Below, piece by piece: positions 26,501-34,637 of a stretch of 64,000 bases of DNA. Under the pieces are notes generated by a model. It was given only the letters and a program-made list of their open reading frames with translations. It had not been told where the DNA came from and made no database searches. The translations under genes were made by a program, and so were the position numbers. Origin of the DNA: Akkermansia sp. Lineage in GTDB: Bacteria; Verrucomicrobiota; Verrucomicrobiia; Verrucomicrobiales; Akkermansiaceae. Numbering within the stretch: position 1 is the first letter of the stretch; each line of letters begins with the position of its first letter. The DNA lies in assembly GCA_017435505.1 (NCBI GenBank), contig JAFSEZ010000034.1, positions 62,001 through 126,000 of the forward strand. Reading direction: 5' to 3'.

Positions 26501-27243
26501 GTGTACGCGTCTTCCCGGATGCGGCAGAAGCAGCCATGGCACATAGGCTGGGCGTGCGCCGATTAGTGCTTTGCAAGCATGGGGATTTTATCAACAGCAT
26601 CCGCAAAAAAATCCCCATCTCCGGTCTGGAGGCCAAGCTTGCACTCTCTACCATAGGGGAAACGCCCTCTGTCAACGCGCATGATACAATCTATGCCGCG
26701 ATGGATAGTACGCTAGCGCCGCTTCCCCGCACGGCAGAACAATTTCATGCGGCCTGCCTGCGGATGCGAGAGCGGCTCTACGATGCTATCGCCGGCACAT
26801 ACTCACGCATTTGGGAGCAGATGGCTACCGCCCACACACTCCTGCGGGAGTTCTGCCTCACCGCAGCGCAAAACCGCTACACCGCCCGCATAGCAGAGGA
26901 CTTGCAACAGGAGTGGTCATGGCTCACGCGCCCGCAATTCCTGAGCTCTACACCACCGGAACGCCACAACGATATCCTCCGCTATGCGCGTGGATTCCAA
27001 GAACGACTACGCCGCATCAAGGAGCAACCCGCCAACCGTGAATTAGAGCGCATAGATACCATTTGCTCTGTCGTTCACCCGGATTTTTACACTCATTTCA
27101 ACCGCCACCCGCAATCGGCCGCTTGGCTGGAATATGGACTCATGCTGGCAGAGTTCCGACTCTCAGTCTTTGCTCCTGCCCTCGCCATTAAAGGTCGCTC
27201 CTCTGCAAAAAAATTAGAATCCGCAGCTGAAAGGCTGGGATAA
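23521..27243 (+). CDS. hrpA: ATP-dependent RNA helicase HrpA
   Basis: The 1,240-residue DEAH-box RNA helicase shows motif I GETGSGKTTQLPK (near residue 40), motif II DEAH, motif III SATMD, motif V TNVAETSLTI and motif VI QRAGRCGR. Winged-helix, ratchet and OB-fold regions follow, then the long C-terminal HrpA-specific part. E. coli HrpA is about 1,300 residues, so this is full length. HrpA acts in RNA metabolism and rescue of stalled ribosomes in other bacteria. It follows the oxidoreductase gene by 20 bases and converges on the ArgA-like gene. No Shine-Dalgarno sequence is visible; a second ATG directly follows the first. Confidence 0.93.
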   Translation: MMPELANNSTPAFHYPDLPITRHRKEIAESLRKHQVIVVVGETGSGKTTQLPKIALEVAGKRRGMLGCTQPRRLAAVAVARRIAEEIGCEAGEYVGYQVRFDDHTGPETKLKLMTDGILLAETQNDRDLRQYHTIIIDEAHERSLNIDFLLGYMKLLLARRRDLKLIISSATMDAAAFSEFFGGAPVINVEGRTYHVDMHYMPPRNSEEELPEHVARAVEWLSEYDERGDVLVFLPGEREIRECAEALESMNLTRTDILPLFARMGLGEQQRIFHPSGRNRRIVLATNVAETSLTIPGIIYVIDSGLARISRYLPGRQIQRLQVEAISQASARQRAGRCGRVTEGVCIRLYAQSDFEAREAYTDPEIKRSSLAGVILRMADLRLPPLGEFPLPDPPSSRLINEGYRTLREIGAIDRRKQLTPTGRSLARLPLDPRLGRMLLEAEKEHSLPELLVIVAGLSIMDPRERPAEAATQADQAHAQWKDADSDFLAMLKLWRATLEFSAKKKLSRNQLRKWCSKHYVNFLRVIEWHNLVQDLSATLADTMKWRIPPLESEEKQAASSMIHRAILAGAPLQFGVWRPEDKIYRGAGGRDFAIFPGSGLFRRNKRTEWIMGAELVETTRLWMRRCAVLDPLWVEQIAPQLCARHAYDAAWDKSAGQVFAKERVTCGGLTIVDGRRISYARCNPAGAREIMIRDGILAMQLKSTPDFMLHLEDMREKVRETEAKLRRRDLIWCEESVFRFFDSILPADCCSEKALHRWRQKAEEINKKHLFIPYEECVYPGEDQVPSALYPDEWHVAGAEYPIYYAHNPGESDDGVTLGVHIDQLENFPDWLPDWGVPAHLAERAELLLRTLPKDLRNFIMPIAEAADAFADIWEPRTPDRPLAQAMAEFVMQRSGKFCNAGQFDFSRLPADLITKIWVCNDAGDELAMGTNVQELRERLETYRLKRFHKKAARTFSTTPMTRWDCGDLPESVDIGTGTGYPALQDDGTHASVRVFPDAAEAAMAHRLGVRRLVLCKHGDFINSIRKKIPISGLEAKLALSTIGETPSVNAHDTIYAAMDSTLAPLPRTAEQFHAACLRMRERLYDAIAGTYSRIWEQMATAHTLLREFCLTAAQNRYTARIAEDLQQEWSWLTRPQFLSSTPPERHNDILRYARGFQERLRRIKEQPANRELERIDTICSVVHPDFYTHFNRHPQSAAWLEYGLMLAEFRLSVFAPALAIKGRSSAKKLESAAERLG

Positions 27244-27250
27244 GGCAACG

Positions 27251-28315
27251 TCACAAACGGCAGCCAAAAACCTCGGAGCTACGGCCGCTTTGCTCCAGCG
27301 CTTGGCGGCGGGATACCGGCAACACACTGCGGGAGAGCTGGGCGTAGTGCAAGCGGTCGCGGAAGTATGAGACTGCACTCTGGGAGATGGCAAACAACCA
27401 CTCAAAGCCCATATCGCGAGCTTTCTGCTCTATCATGCGGCACATGGCACGGCCATAGCCATGGCCCTCGTAGTTCTTTTTAATAAACAGGCAACCCAGT
27501 TCCGCACAGGAATCCTCCGGGTAAGGATAAATTGCCACGCAGCCTACAATCGTGTCATCCAGCGTGTAGACATAGTAGCTGCGCAAATCCGCAAGGATGG
27601 ATTCATAGGTGCGCGGTACCAATTTTTCATCCACCACACAGCGACCGATCATGGAAAGCAATTCCGGGATGTCATCTTCCTGCAGGGGACGGATTTCGCG
27701 GTAGGAGTCGTTGTGTACCATGGTTCCCACACCTTCTTCGGAAAAGAGCTCATCCAGCAATACGCCACGGCGCTTTCCATCCAACATATGCACACGCGCT
27801 ATCCCGCGGCGGCACACAGCCGCTGCTGCATGCAATACTTCTGCGTGCGAGCAATCCGTGCAGGAAGAAACCTCGCTCTCCGGGATGGCGAAAATGGGCT
27901 GCCCGCTCCGACACGGCACACCTTCTGCACACAGACAAATGTACTTTGATGCACCCATTGAGACCGCTAACGAAACACTCGATTCATCGAAACGCCCCAT
28001 TTCTCCGGAAGCGACAATGGCCACCTGCCGGCGCTCGATAATCTCTCGCACGCGCTCGGTGGCCGGTTCTCCGGCATTCAACGGCAGTTCTGCCTCAGCC
28101 GCATGCAGTTCGCAAGTGCCGGCTCGGCGCACCAAGGCGGCAGTATCCCCCCCCTCGGCCACCAACACTACACGCACTCCTATCTCGTGCAGCGCATCTA
28201 CATCCAGCAATGCGTCCACCAGCTCATCCGCAGCAAGGAGTTCCTGCGCGATGTGAACAACGAACAGGCGTCCCCGGAAGTAGGGAACATACTCCAATGC
28301 CGAGCGGACGTTCAT
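27251..28315 (-). CDS. N-acetylglutamate synthase-like protein (kinase-like fold plus GNAT)
   Basis: The 354-residue product resembles ArgA, which acetylates glutamate to start arginine synthesis. The N-terminal half is an amino-acid-kinase-like domain (RGRLFVVHIAQELL, HEIGVRVVLVAEGG) that has lost the kinase glycine motif, as expected for a regulatory domain. A Cys-containing stretch (SSCTDCSHAEV) lies mid-protein. The C-terminal GNAT domain is clear (IRPLQEDDIPELL, CAELGCLFIKKNYEGHGYGRAM). It is about 90 residues shorter than E. coli ArgA. The ATG at 28315 was preferred to an upstream TTG. It follows secA by 29 bases and may be co-transcribed. Confidence 0.82.
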   Translation of the reverse strand: MNVRSALEYVPYFRGRLFVVHIAQELLAADELVDALLDVDALHEIGVRVVLVAEGGDTAALVRRAGTCELHAAEAELPLNAGEPATERVREIIERRQVAIVASGEMGRFDESSVSLAVSMGASKYICLCAEGVPCRSGQPIFAIPESEVSSCTDCSHAEVLHAAAAVCRRGIARVHMLDGKRRGVLLDELFSEEGVGTMVHNDSYREIRPLQEDDIPELLSMIGRCVVDEKLVPRTYESILADLRSYYVYTLDDTIVGCVAIYPYPEDSCAELGCLFIKKNYEGHGYGRAMCRMIEQKARDMGFEWLFAISQSAVSYFRDRLHYAQLSRSVLPVSRRQALEQSGRSSEVFGCRL

Positions 28316-28344
28316 AGTTAGCAACGAAGCGGTTGCAATGAAGT

Positions 28345-31300
28345 TTACTTCTCTGCGGGCTCCGATCCCTCAAAGAGGTTTCCGGAATCAATGCTGCCCA
28401 TGGTCAAGCCATCTGCATCAGGAGCCAATGCATCTTGCGGCAAGGAGACGGGTAGCATTTTCTCACGACGCTTGGGATTGAAGGTCAGCTTCTTCCGGCG
28501 AAGTGAGAGTTTCTTTTCCGGAACGATAGGCATATCCGGCACGGCAGCCCCGCTCAAAGACTCATTCATTGGCACAGCTTCGTCCAAATCAAGAGCAGGA
28601 GCCGGGAGGGTTTCTTCTGCGGCTGAAATGGGTTGCCGGCTTGCCATTTCCTGCTGGCGGCGCTGCAAGAACTCCATTTGTTCGCGCAAGGCAGAAAGCA
28701 AGTCACCATTGCCAAGGATATCCGTCACGTCGGCATCCTCATCATCTGCATTGCTGCTGGGCAGAGATGCCAGGAATTCCTCAAAAGCATCCAAGCTGGT
28801 TGTGCTGCGGAAGAGACCACTGAGCATCTCCAACTGGATGTTGTGTATAAGAGATTCAAACAATTCGTAAGCCTCGCGCTTGTACTCCACGAGCGGGTCG
28901 CGCTGGCCCTGGGCACGCAGACGCACACCCTCGCGCAGGGCATCCATGTCGGTGATGTGCTGCTGCCAAAGCTTATCAATGGATTGCAGCATGATGGAGC
29001 GCTCCATCTGATCCACATGGTCTGCACGCTCCCCTTCCACTTTCTTTTCGTACATCTCTCGCACACGGGCGATAATCTTGTCTGCCACGGCATCGGGAGT
29101 CATGTTGTCAAAGTCAATATCCTTCTCACCCCAACCCATGGGGAAAGTGGAATTGACCCACTGCAACAAGTCTGAGCGGTGTATGGAACCCGTGTTGTCT
29201 TCGTTGAGGTAAAGGTCGCACTTGAAGCGAGCGCCTTCTTCCAGCACTTCATAGAGCATCTGGCGAGGTTCCTCGCACAACAAAGCTTCATTACGCATAC
29301 CGTACACGATGGTGCGCTGCTGGTTCATCACGTCATCATAATCCAGCACATGCTTGCGCCACATGTAGTTGCGCTGCTCCACGCGTTTCTGCGCACCTTC
29401 GATGATTTTGTTCATGAGGCGGTTCTCCACAGCCTCACCCTCAGCCATGCCAAAGCGATCCATCATCTTTGTCATGCGCTCGCTGCCGCCGAAATTGCGC
29501 ATCAGGTCATCTTCAAACGAAAGGAAGAACTGCGATGCACCGGGATCACCCTGGCGAGAGCAGCGGCCGCGCAGCTGGCGGTCAATGCGGCGGGATTCAT
29601 AGCGCTCCGTACCCAGCACAAACAAGCCTCCCAATTCAGCCACACCGGCACCCAGCTTAATATCGGTACCGCGGCCGGCCATGTTGGTGGAAACCGTCAC
29701 TGCACCACGCTGCCCGGCGCGGGCAATAATCTCAGCTTCACGCTGGTGGTTCTTGGCGTTGAGCACCTCGTGGGGAATACCTGCACGGCGCAGCATGTTG
29801 GAAAGACGCTCAGAAGCGCTCACGCTGGCGGTACCCACCAATACGGGCTGTCCCTTCTTATGCAACTCTTTAATCTTAAGCGTTACAGCGTTATACTTCT
29901 CGCGAGCACTCTTGAAGATGAGGTCGTTGGCATCTTCGCGGATGCATGGTTTATTGGTGGGAATGGGCAGCACATCCAAACGATAAATATCGTGGAATTC
30001 AGCGGCCTCTGTTTCTGCCGTACCGGTCATACCGGCCAAGCGAGCATACAGGCGGAAGTAGTTTTGAATGGTGATGGTGGCGTATGTCTTATTTTCCGCC
30101 TCAATTTCCACTCCTTCCTTGGCCTCTACGGCCTGGTGCAAGCCATCGCTCCAGCGGCGCCCCGGCATCTCGCGCCCGGTATTCTGATCAATGATGACTA
30201 CCTTGTTGTCCTTGACAACATATTCCTTGTCTCGCTCGTAAATGGTGTATGCCTTGAGCAGCTGGCTGGTGGTGTGCAAACGAGCTCCGGTTTCATCCAG
30301 CTTGCGCATGAGCATTGTCTTGCGTGCCTCGCGCTCACGCTCGGTGAGTGTTTCATCCTCATCTATGTTTACAAATTCAGTGCCGATATCAGGCAGTACG
30401 AAATCCTCAGGATGCCCGGGGCTAATCAGCTCTCGGCCTTTCTCCATCAGGTCAGCATCGTGTGTCTTTTCATCCAAGCAGAAGTACAATTCTTCCTTGA
30501 GCTTGAATAACTCAATCTTACGGGGATCCTGATACAGGAACAACTCATATTTTTCCACCATGCGGCGGAACTCCGGATCCTGTTGAGAAAGCATGTAAGC
30601 ATGGTTGCGGGGCATGCCCAGCTTCACTTTGTACAGGCAGCGTCCGGCAGCAGATATATCCCCCGCAGCGGCGTATTCCTTCACCTTTTGCATGAGCTCA
30701 TCACACAATGCAGCCTGTTTCTTCACAACCTTATCAATGAGAGGCTTGAGCTCGTCATACTTCTGCTCGCGTTCCACCACGGCGGGGCCGGAAATGATGA
30801 GCGGAGTACGGGCCTCGTCTATCAAAATGGAGTCTACCTCGTCAATGATGGCAAAGTAGTGCCCGCGTTGCACCTGAGCTTCGCGCGTGCCGGCCATGCC
30901 GTTGTCTCGCAGATAGTCGAACCCGAATTCTGCATTGGTGCCATAGGTAATATCCTGCAAATATTGCTCACGGCGAGAATCATTGGGCATCATGCTTTGA
31001 ATGCAGCCGACTGTCAGCCCCAAGAAACGGAAAAGAGCCCCCATCCACATGGAGTCACGGCGAGCCAGATAATCATTCACCGTCACGACGTGCACACCCA
31101 GCCCGGTCAACGCATTCAGATAGACGGGTAGTGTTGCCACCAGAGTTTTACCCTCACCCGTTGCCATTTCTGCAATGAACCCGCGATGCAGCGCAATGCC
31201 ACCCAGTAGCTGCACATCGAAATGTACCATATCCCATTTCACGGGAGTACCGCATACATCAATCTCACTGCCGCACATCATGCGGGCGGCTCGCTTCACC

Positions 31301-31716
31301 ACGGCAAATGCTTCCGGCAAAATTGTCTCCAAATACTTGGAACGCAACTTGTCAAACTTCGGTTCAATCTCTGCAAATGCTTTCTTGCCGGACTCAATGG
31401 ATTCCGCATTGGCTTCCACTTCCGGCAAGCGGGGGAACAGGTCTTTCAGCTGAGCAAAACGCAAGTTCAGTTGCGCTGCGTATTTCTCCAACGCATCTTT
31501 CTCGGCGGAAAGAATCACGCCTCTCGTGGGAAGGTCAAGCGGAGTAAAGCGGTGCAGATATGCCTGCCACTCGCGCGTCTTCCCTTTTAAAAAATCTTGG
31601 TCTTTGTCTTGCCAAGACTCCTCAATATCAAGAATTTTCTTCACGACGGGTTTGAGTTTCTTCACCTCACGTTGGTTCTTCGACCCGACGATTTTATTGA
31701 GTATCCACTTGATCAT
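28345..31716 (-). CDS. secA: Preprotein translocase ATPase SecA
   Basis: SecA drives proteins through SecYEG. The 1,123-residue product has Walker A ATGEGKTLVATLP, the DEAD-like box IIDEVDSILIDEARTPLIISG and motif VI QLRGRCSRQGDPG in NBD2, then the helical scaffold and wing domains. It is some 220 residues longer than E. coli SecA, partly through an insert in the preprotein cross-linking domain (after VEREQKYDELKPLIDKV, about residues 320-460). Similar inserts occur in Bacteroidetes and Verrucomicrobia. The C-terminal tail is basic (RRKKLTFNPKRREK) and lacks the usual Cys-rich zinc motif that binds SecB. A minus-strand promoter gives a leader of about 50 nt. Confidence 0.95.
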   Translation of the reverse strand: MIKWILNKIVGSKNQREVKKLKPVVKKILDIEESWQDKDQDFLKGKTREWQAYLHRFTPLDLPTRGVILSAEKDALEKYAAQLNLRFAQLKDLFPRLPEVEANAESIESGKKAFAEIEPKFDKLRSKYLETILPEAFAVVKRAARMMCGSEIDVCGTPVKWDMVHFDVQLLGGIALHRGFIAEMATGEGKTLVATLPVYLNALTGLGVHVVTVNDYLARRDSMWMGALFRFLGLTVGCIQSMMPNDSRREQYLQDITYGTNAEFGFDYLRDNGMAGTREAQVQRGHYFAIIDEVDSILIDEARTPLIISGPAVVEREQKYDELKPLIDKVVKKQAALCDELMQKVKEYAAAGDISAAGRCLYKVKLGMPRNHAYMLSQQDPEFRRMVEKYELFLYQDPRKIELFKLKEELYFCLDEKTHDADLMEKGRELISPGHPEDFVLPDIGTEFVNIDEDETLTEREREARKTMLMRKLDETGARLHTTSQLLKAYTIYERDKEYVVKDNKVVIIDQNTGREMPGRRWSDGLHQAVEAKEGVEIEAENKTYATITIQNYFRLYARLAGMTGTAETEAAEFHDIYRLDVLPIPTNKPCIREDANDLIFKSAREKYNAVTLKIKELHKKGQPVLVGTASVSASERLSNMLRRAGIPHEVLNAKNHQREAEIIARAGQRGAVTVSTNMAGRGTDIKLGAGVAELGGLFVLGTERYESRRIDRQLRGRCSRQGDPGASQFFLSFEDDLMRNFGGSERMTKMMDRFGMAEGEAVENRLMNKIIEGAQKRVEQRNYMWRKHVLDYDDVMNQQRTIVYGMRNEALLCEEPRQMLYEVLEEGARFKCDLYLNEDNTGSIHRSDLLQWVNSTFPMGWGEKDIDFDNMTPDAVADKIIARVREMYEKKVEGERADHVDQMERSIMLQSIDKLWQQHITDMDALREGVRLRAQGQRDPLVEYKREAYELFESLIHNIQLEMLSGLFRSTTSLDAFEEFLASLPSSNADDEDADVTDILGNGDLLSALREQMEFLQRRQQEMASRQPISAAEETLPAPALDLDEAVPMNESLSGAAVPDMPIVPEKKLSLRRKKLTFNPKRREKMLPVSLPQDALAPDADGLTMGSIDSGNLFEGSEPAEK

Positions 31717-31774
31717 GATGCAGTTGCTATAAAAAATGACAGTTCAGCGACACGCGCCCGCAGCGCGGTTCGCC

Positions 31775-31803
31775 ATTCTACCACCCATGCATCTCTTTAG
31801 CAA
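31775..31803 (-). promoter_or_regulatory. secA promoter
   Basis: On the minus strand TTGCTA (31798-31803), a 17-bp spacer and TAGAAT (31775-31780). The leader to the ATG at 31716 holds a GC-rich self-complementary stretch (near 31750-31770). Confidence 0.5.
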
Positions 31804-31875
31804 GCCAAATGTACCCTGCTCTCAGCCTTTCAATGACATGATGACATGATACGCCGAGGCAAAGAAAAGAACGCC

Positions 31876-31904
31876 TTGACAAATACCCCCTGGGGGTATA
31901 TATT
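31876..31904 (+). promoter_or_regulatory. csoR-copA promoter, predicted leaderless
   Basis: TTGACA (31876-31881), a 17-bp spacer and TATATT (31899-31904), then 6 bases and the ATG at 31911. Both hexamers are near consensus. The spacer is almost wholly occupied by a palindromic operator. Confidence 0.75.
31883..31899 (+). promoter_or_regulatory. CsoR operator (copper-responsive repressor site)
   Basis: The sequence ATACCCCCTGGGGGTAT is a perfect 17-bp palindrome around one central base and fits the TACCC...GGGTA pattern of CsoR-family boxes. It sits between the -35 and -10 elements of the csoR promoter, so bound repressor would block RNA polymerase. Autoregulation relieved by Cu(I) is the expected logic. 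Confidence 0.75.
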
Positions 31905-31910
31905 CATGAC

Positions 31911-32183
31911 ATGAATGAACATCCGTGCCATTGCAGAGAATTGCCGCGATTAAACAGGGTGAGCGGGCAATTGGAGGGGGTGAAGCGTATGATAGAAACG
32001 GGGAGATATTGCCCCGATATTCTGATGCAGTTGCGTGCCATACGAGCAGCAATACGGAAGGTGGAATCCTCCATCCTGCAAAAGCACTTGCAGCATTGCG
32101 TGGCACAAGCCATGCGCAATGACGAAGGCGCAGAAGTGAAAATAGAAGAATTGAAGCAACTTTTTGAGCGATATGAAGATTGA
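31911..32183 (+). CDS. csoR: CsoR-family copper-sensing repressor
   Basis: The 90-residue product is an all-helical CsoR/RcnR-type repressor. The Cu(I) triad Cys-His-Cys is present at Cys34, His59 and Cys63, with the same spacing (25 and 29) as in M. tuberculosis CsoR. The core RLNRVSGQLEGVKRMIE and ILMQLRAIRAAIRKVE match the family. The N-terminus carries extra Cys/His (EHPCHC). Cu(I) binding should release it from the operator in its own promoter. The only in-frame ATG far enough upstream is at 31911, six bases after the -10, so the mRNA is predicted leaderless. It overlaps copA by 11 bases. Confidence 0.9.
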   Translation: MNEHPCHCRELPRLNRVSGQLEGVKRMIETGRYCPDILMQLRAIRAAIRKVESSILQKHLQHCVAQAMRNDEGAEVKIEELKQLFERYED

Positions 32184-34557
32184 GGGAGAAAGGCAACTTT
32201 TTCGAGTTGTCGGAATGAGTTGTGCAGCATGTGCATCCAGAGTAGAAAACAGTGTTGCCCGCATAGACGGAGTGGAGAAAGTGCAAGTGAGTCTTTTAAC
32301 TGCACGTATGCACGTCATCTACAATCCGAGAAAGACCGGGGCAGACGCTATCATAAGTCATGTATGCAAATTAGGTTATAGTGCGGAAATACTAAAGGAA
32401 AGCGAAAAAGCCAATAAGCACAATGATGGCGCAAGACAGATGCAAACACGCTTGATAGGGTCGGCCACGCTGCTCTTCCCGATGATGATGATGCATCACA
32501 TAGGGCATGGTGCGGAATATGGCTGGCTACAGTTGTTGTTGCTTCTCCCCATATTGTATTTGAATCGTGTCTTTTTCCGGCGAGGAATACGAGCATTGCA
32601 GCAAAAAGCACCGAATATGGATTCTCTCGTTTCCATAGGTGCACTTGCAGCAGTAGCGGATGGGGTGAGCAATATATTCATGCAGCACAGAGGGGAGTTT
32701 TACTTTGAATCAGCCGCCATGATTCTGACACTGATTACTCTGGGTAAGTGGCTTGAGGCACGTGCTACGGGAAAAACCGGTGCCGCTGTAGAAAAAATGG
32801 CTGCGCTTTTACCAGCCACAGCAACAATACTGCGTAACGGCGAGACACTACACATACCCGCTGAAGACGTCCGACATGGCGATACCGTCCTAATTGCTCC
32901 GGGAGAAGTCTTCCCGGTAGACGGAGAAGTCATCCTGGGCCAATCAACTGCGAACGAATCTGCTCTCACGGGTGAGAGCATCCCCACGGAGAAAGTGGTG
33001 GGAGACACCGTTTATGCTGCCACAACAAACGGAAATTGCCTTTTGCACATCTGTTGCACCAAAACAAGGGCAGAAAGCGCTATGGCAGACATCATCCGAC
33101 TGGTTGGCGAAGCCGCAGCCACAAAAGCCCCCATATCACGCATGGCAGACCGCGTGGCGAGCATTTTTGTGCCGCTTGTCATACTGATTGCGCTACTGAC
33201 CACCCTTGTATGGCTGATAGTGGGAGCCAACACGGCATTTGCCGTCAGCTGCGGCATAGCTGTACTCGTTATTTCATGTCCCTGTGCGCTGGGTCTTGCT
33301 ACCCCGGTGGCCATCATGGTCGGGGTTGGGAAAGGGGCTGAAAATGGCATCCTGTTCCGCAGTGGAAGCGCCATGGAGCACGCACGAAACATTACTTGTC
33401 TGGTGCTGGATAAAACCGGAACACTCACACAGGGTTCACCCACCGTATGCGACATCATCCCCACAGCCGGATATGAGAAAGACGAACTCCTCCGATGGGC
33501 TAATCTTGCAGAAAAAGGCACTTCTCACCCTCTCGCTACGGCCATTGCAGCAGCTTGCCAACAAACAACGGAATCCCCGGAGGAATGCCAATATGTGGCG
33601 GGCAGAGGAATTGCAGCCTCATACCGCGGCTCTACCATTTTAGCAGGTAATGCCAAGTTTATGCAGGAGCATAACATCAGCTGTGATACACATCTTCTGA
33701 ACAACTTGTCGGATGCCGGGAAAACGCCCATCTGCATTGCCAGGGATGGCGTGCTGATAGGCACTATCGCCATACAAGATCCGCTGCGTACCGATGCCGC
33801 TGAAACATTGCAAAAGCTTCGCAACATGCGCATACGCCTCTGTATGTTGACTGGAGATTATGCACGTACCGCTACGGCCGTGGCCAATAAGCTAGGTATT
33901 GCTGATTACCAGGCAGAATGTCTCCCCGGCGACAAAGAGGCTTGGATAGAGAAACTCCAAAAAGAAGGAGAAATCGTAGGCATGGTGGGCGATGGTATCA
34001 ATGATGCCCCTGCTCTCATGCGGGCAGATGTAGGCATTTCCTTGGCTGGCGGCACGGATATAGCACGAGAGAGTGCAGATATCATTTTGGTGCATAATCA
34101 ATTGGACGATGTCGTGCAAGCCATACGACTGAGCCGCGCGATCATTCATAACATTCGTCAAAACTTATTCTGGGCGTTTGCCTACAATACACTCGCCATT
34201 CCACTTGCCGCCGGCGTTTTCTTTCCCCTGTGCGGCTGGCTTTTGCACCCCGCCGTAGCAGCAGCGGCCATGGGGCTGAGCAGCCTCTGTGTGGTTTTCA
34301 ATGCCCTGAGGTTGCGCGGTTTCTCTTTACACACAACACAACAACAACACATGAATACCATTACACTCACTGTCACCGGCATGATGTGCCCGCACTGCGA
34401 GCAACACGTCACCAATGCGTTGCTCTCACTTGAGGGTGTCGCCACTTGCTCTGCCAGCCACAAGGACAACACCGTCACCATTACCCTCAATACACCACCT
34501 GCCGAATTGGCTGCCATCAAATCGGCAATCACCCAAGCTGGATACGAAGTTCATTGA
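32173..34557 (+). CDS. copA: Copper-exporting P1B-type ATPase with metal-binding domains at both ends
   Basis: The 794-residue pump exports Cu(I) from the cytoplasm. An N-terminal HMA domain carries GMSCAAC (Cys17, Cys20). The membrane metal site is CPC (369-371), the phosphorylation motif is DKTGTLT (413-419), the P1B SHPLA motif follows, and the hinge is GDGINDAPA. After the last membrane helices a second HMA domain is fused at the C-terminus (about 727-794, GMMCPHC with Cys739 and Cys742). It resembles a CopZ chaperone, which is normally N-terminal or a separate gene. The ATG at 32173 overlaps the csoR end by 11 bases, indicating translational coupling; copper controls both through CsoR. 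Confidence 0.94.
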   Translation: MKIEGERQLFRVVGMSCAACASRVENSVARIDGVEKVQVSLLTARMHVIYNPRKTGADAIISHVCKLGYSAEILKESEKANKHNDGARQMQTRLIGSATLLFPMMMMHHIGHGAEYGWLQLLLLLPILYLNRVFFRRGIRALQQKAPNMDSLVSIGALAAVADGVSNIFMQHRGEFYFESAAMILTLITLGKWLEARATGKTGAAVEKMAALLPATATILRNGETLHIPAEDVRHGDTVLIAPGEVFPVDGEVILGQSTANESALTGESIPTEKVVGDTVYAATTNGNCLLHICCTKTRAESAMADIIRLVGEAAATKAPISRMADRVASIFVPLVILIALLTTLVWLIVGANTAFAVSCGIAVLVISCPCALGLATPVAIMVGVGKGAENGILFRSGSAMEHARNITCLVLDKTGTLTQGSPTVCDIIPTAGYEKDELLRWANLAEKGTSHPLATAIAAACQQTTESPEECQYVAGRGIAASYRGSTILAGNAKFMQEHNISCDTHLLNNLSDAGKTPICIARDGVLIGTIAIQDPLRTDAAETLQKLRNMRIRLCMLTGDYARTATAVANKLGIADYQAECLPGDKEAWIEKLQKEGEIVGMVGDGINDAPALMRADVGISLAGGTDIARESADIILVHNQLDDVVQAIRLSRAIIHNIRQNLFWAFAYNTLAIPLAAGVFFPLCGWLLHPAVAAAAMGLSSLCVVFNALRLRGFSLHTTQQQHMNTITLTVTGMMCPHCEQHVTNALLSLEGVATCSASHKDNTVTITLNTPPAELAAIKSAITQAGYEVH

Positions 34558-34583
34558 ACTTACCTCCCCTCTGACACCAAAAG

Positions 34584-34616
34584 AAAAGGCAGCCCCTTTG
34601 GACTGCCTTTTCTTTT
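34584..34616. terminator. Terminator after copA, likely bidirectional
   Basis: A 9-bp outer stem (AAAAGGCAG / CTGCCTTTT) with a GC-containing inner part is followed by CTTTTG. On the minus strand a T-rich run also follows, so it can end the minus-strand operon that stops at 34638. Confidence 0.8.
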
Positions 34617-34637
34617 GTGAGTTATAGGAAAGATGAC

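Noticed and set aside
29179..30510. Plus-strand open frame of about 443 codons
   Set aside because: It is antisense to secA, which is unmistakable. The translated product has odd composition and no domain.
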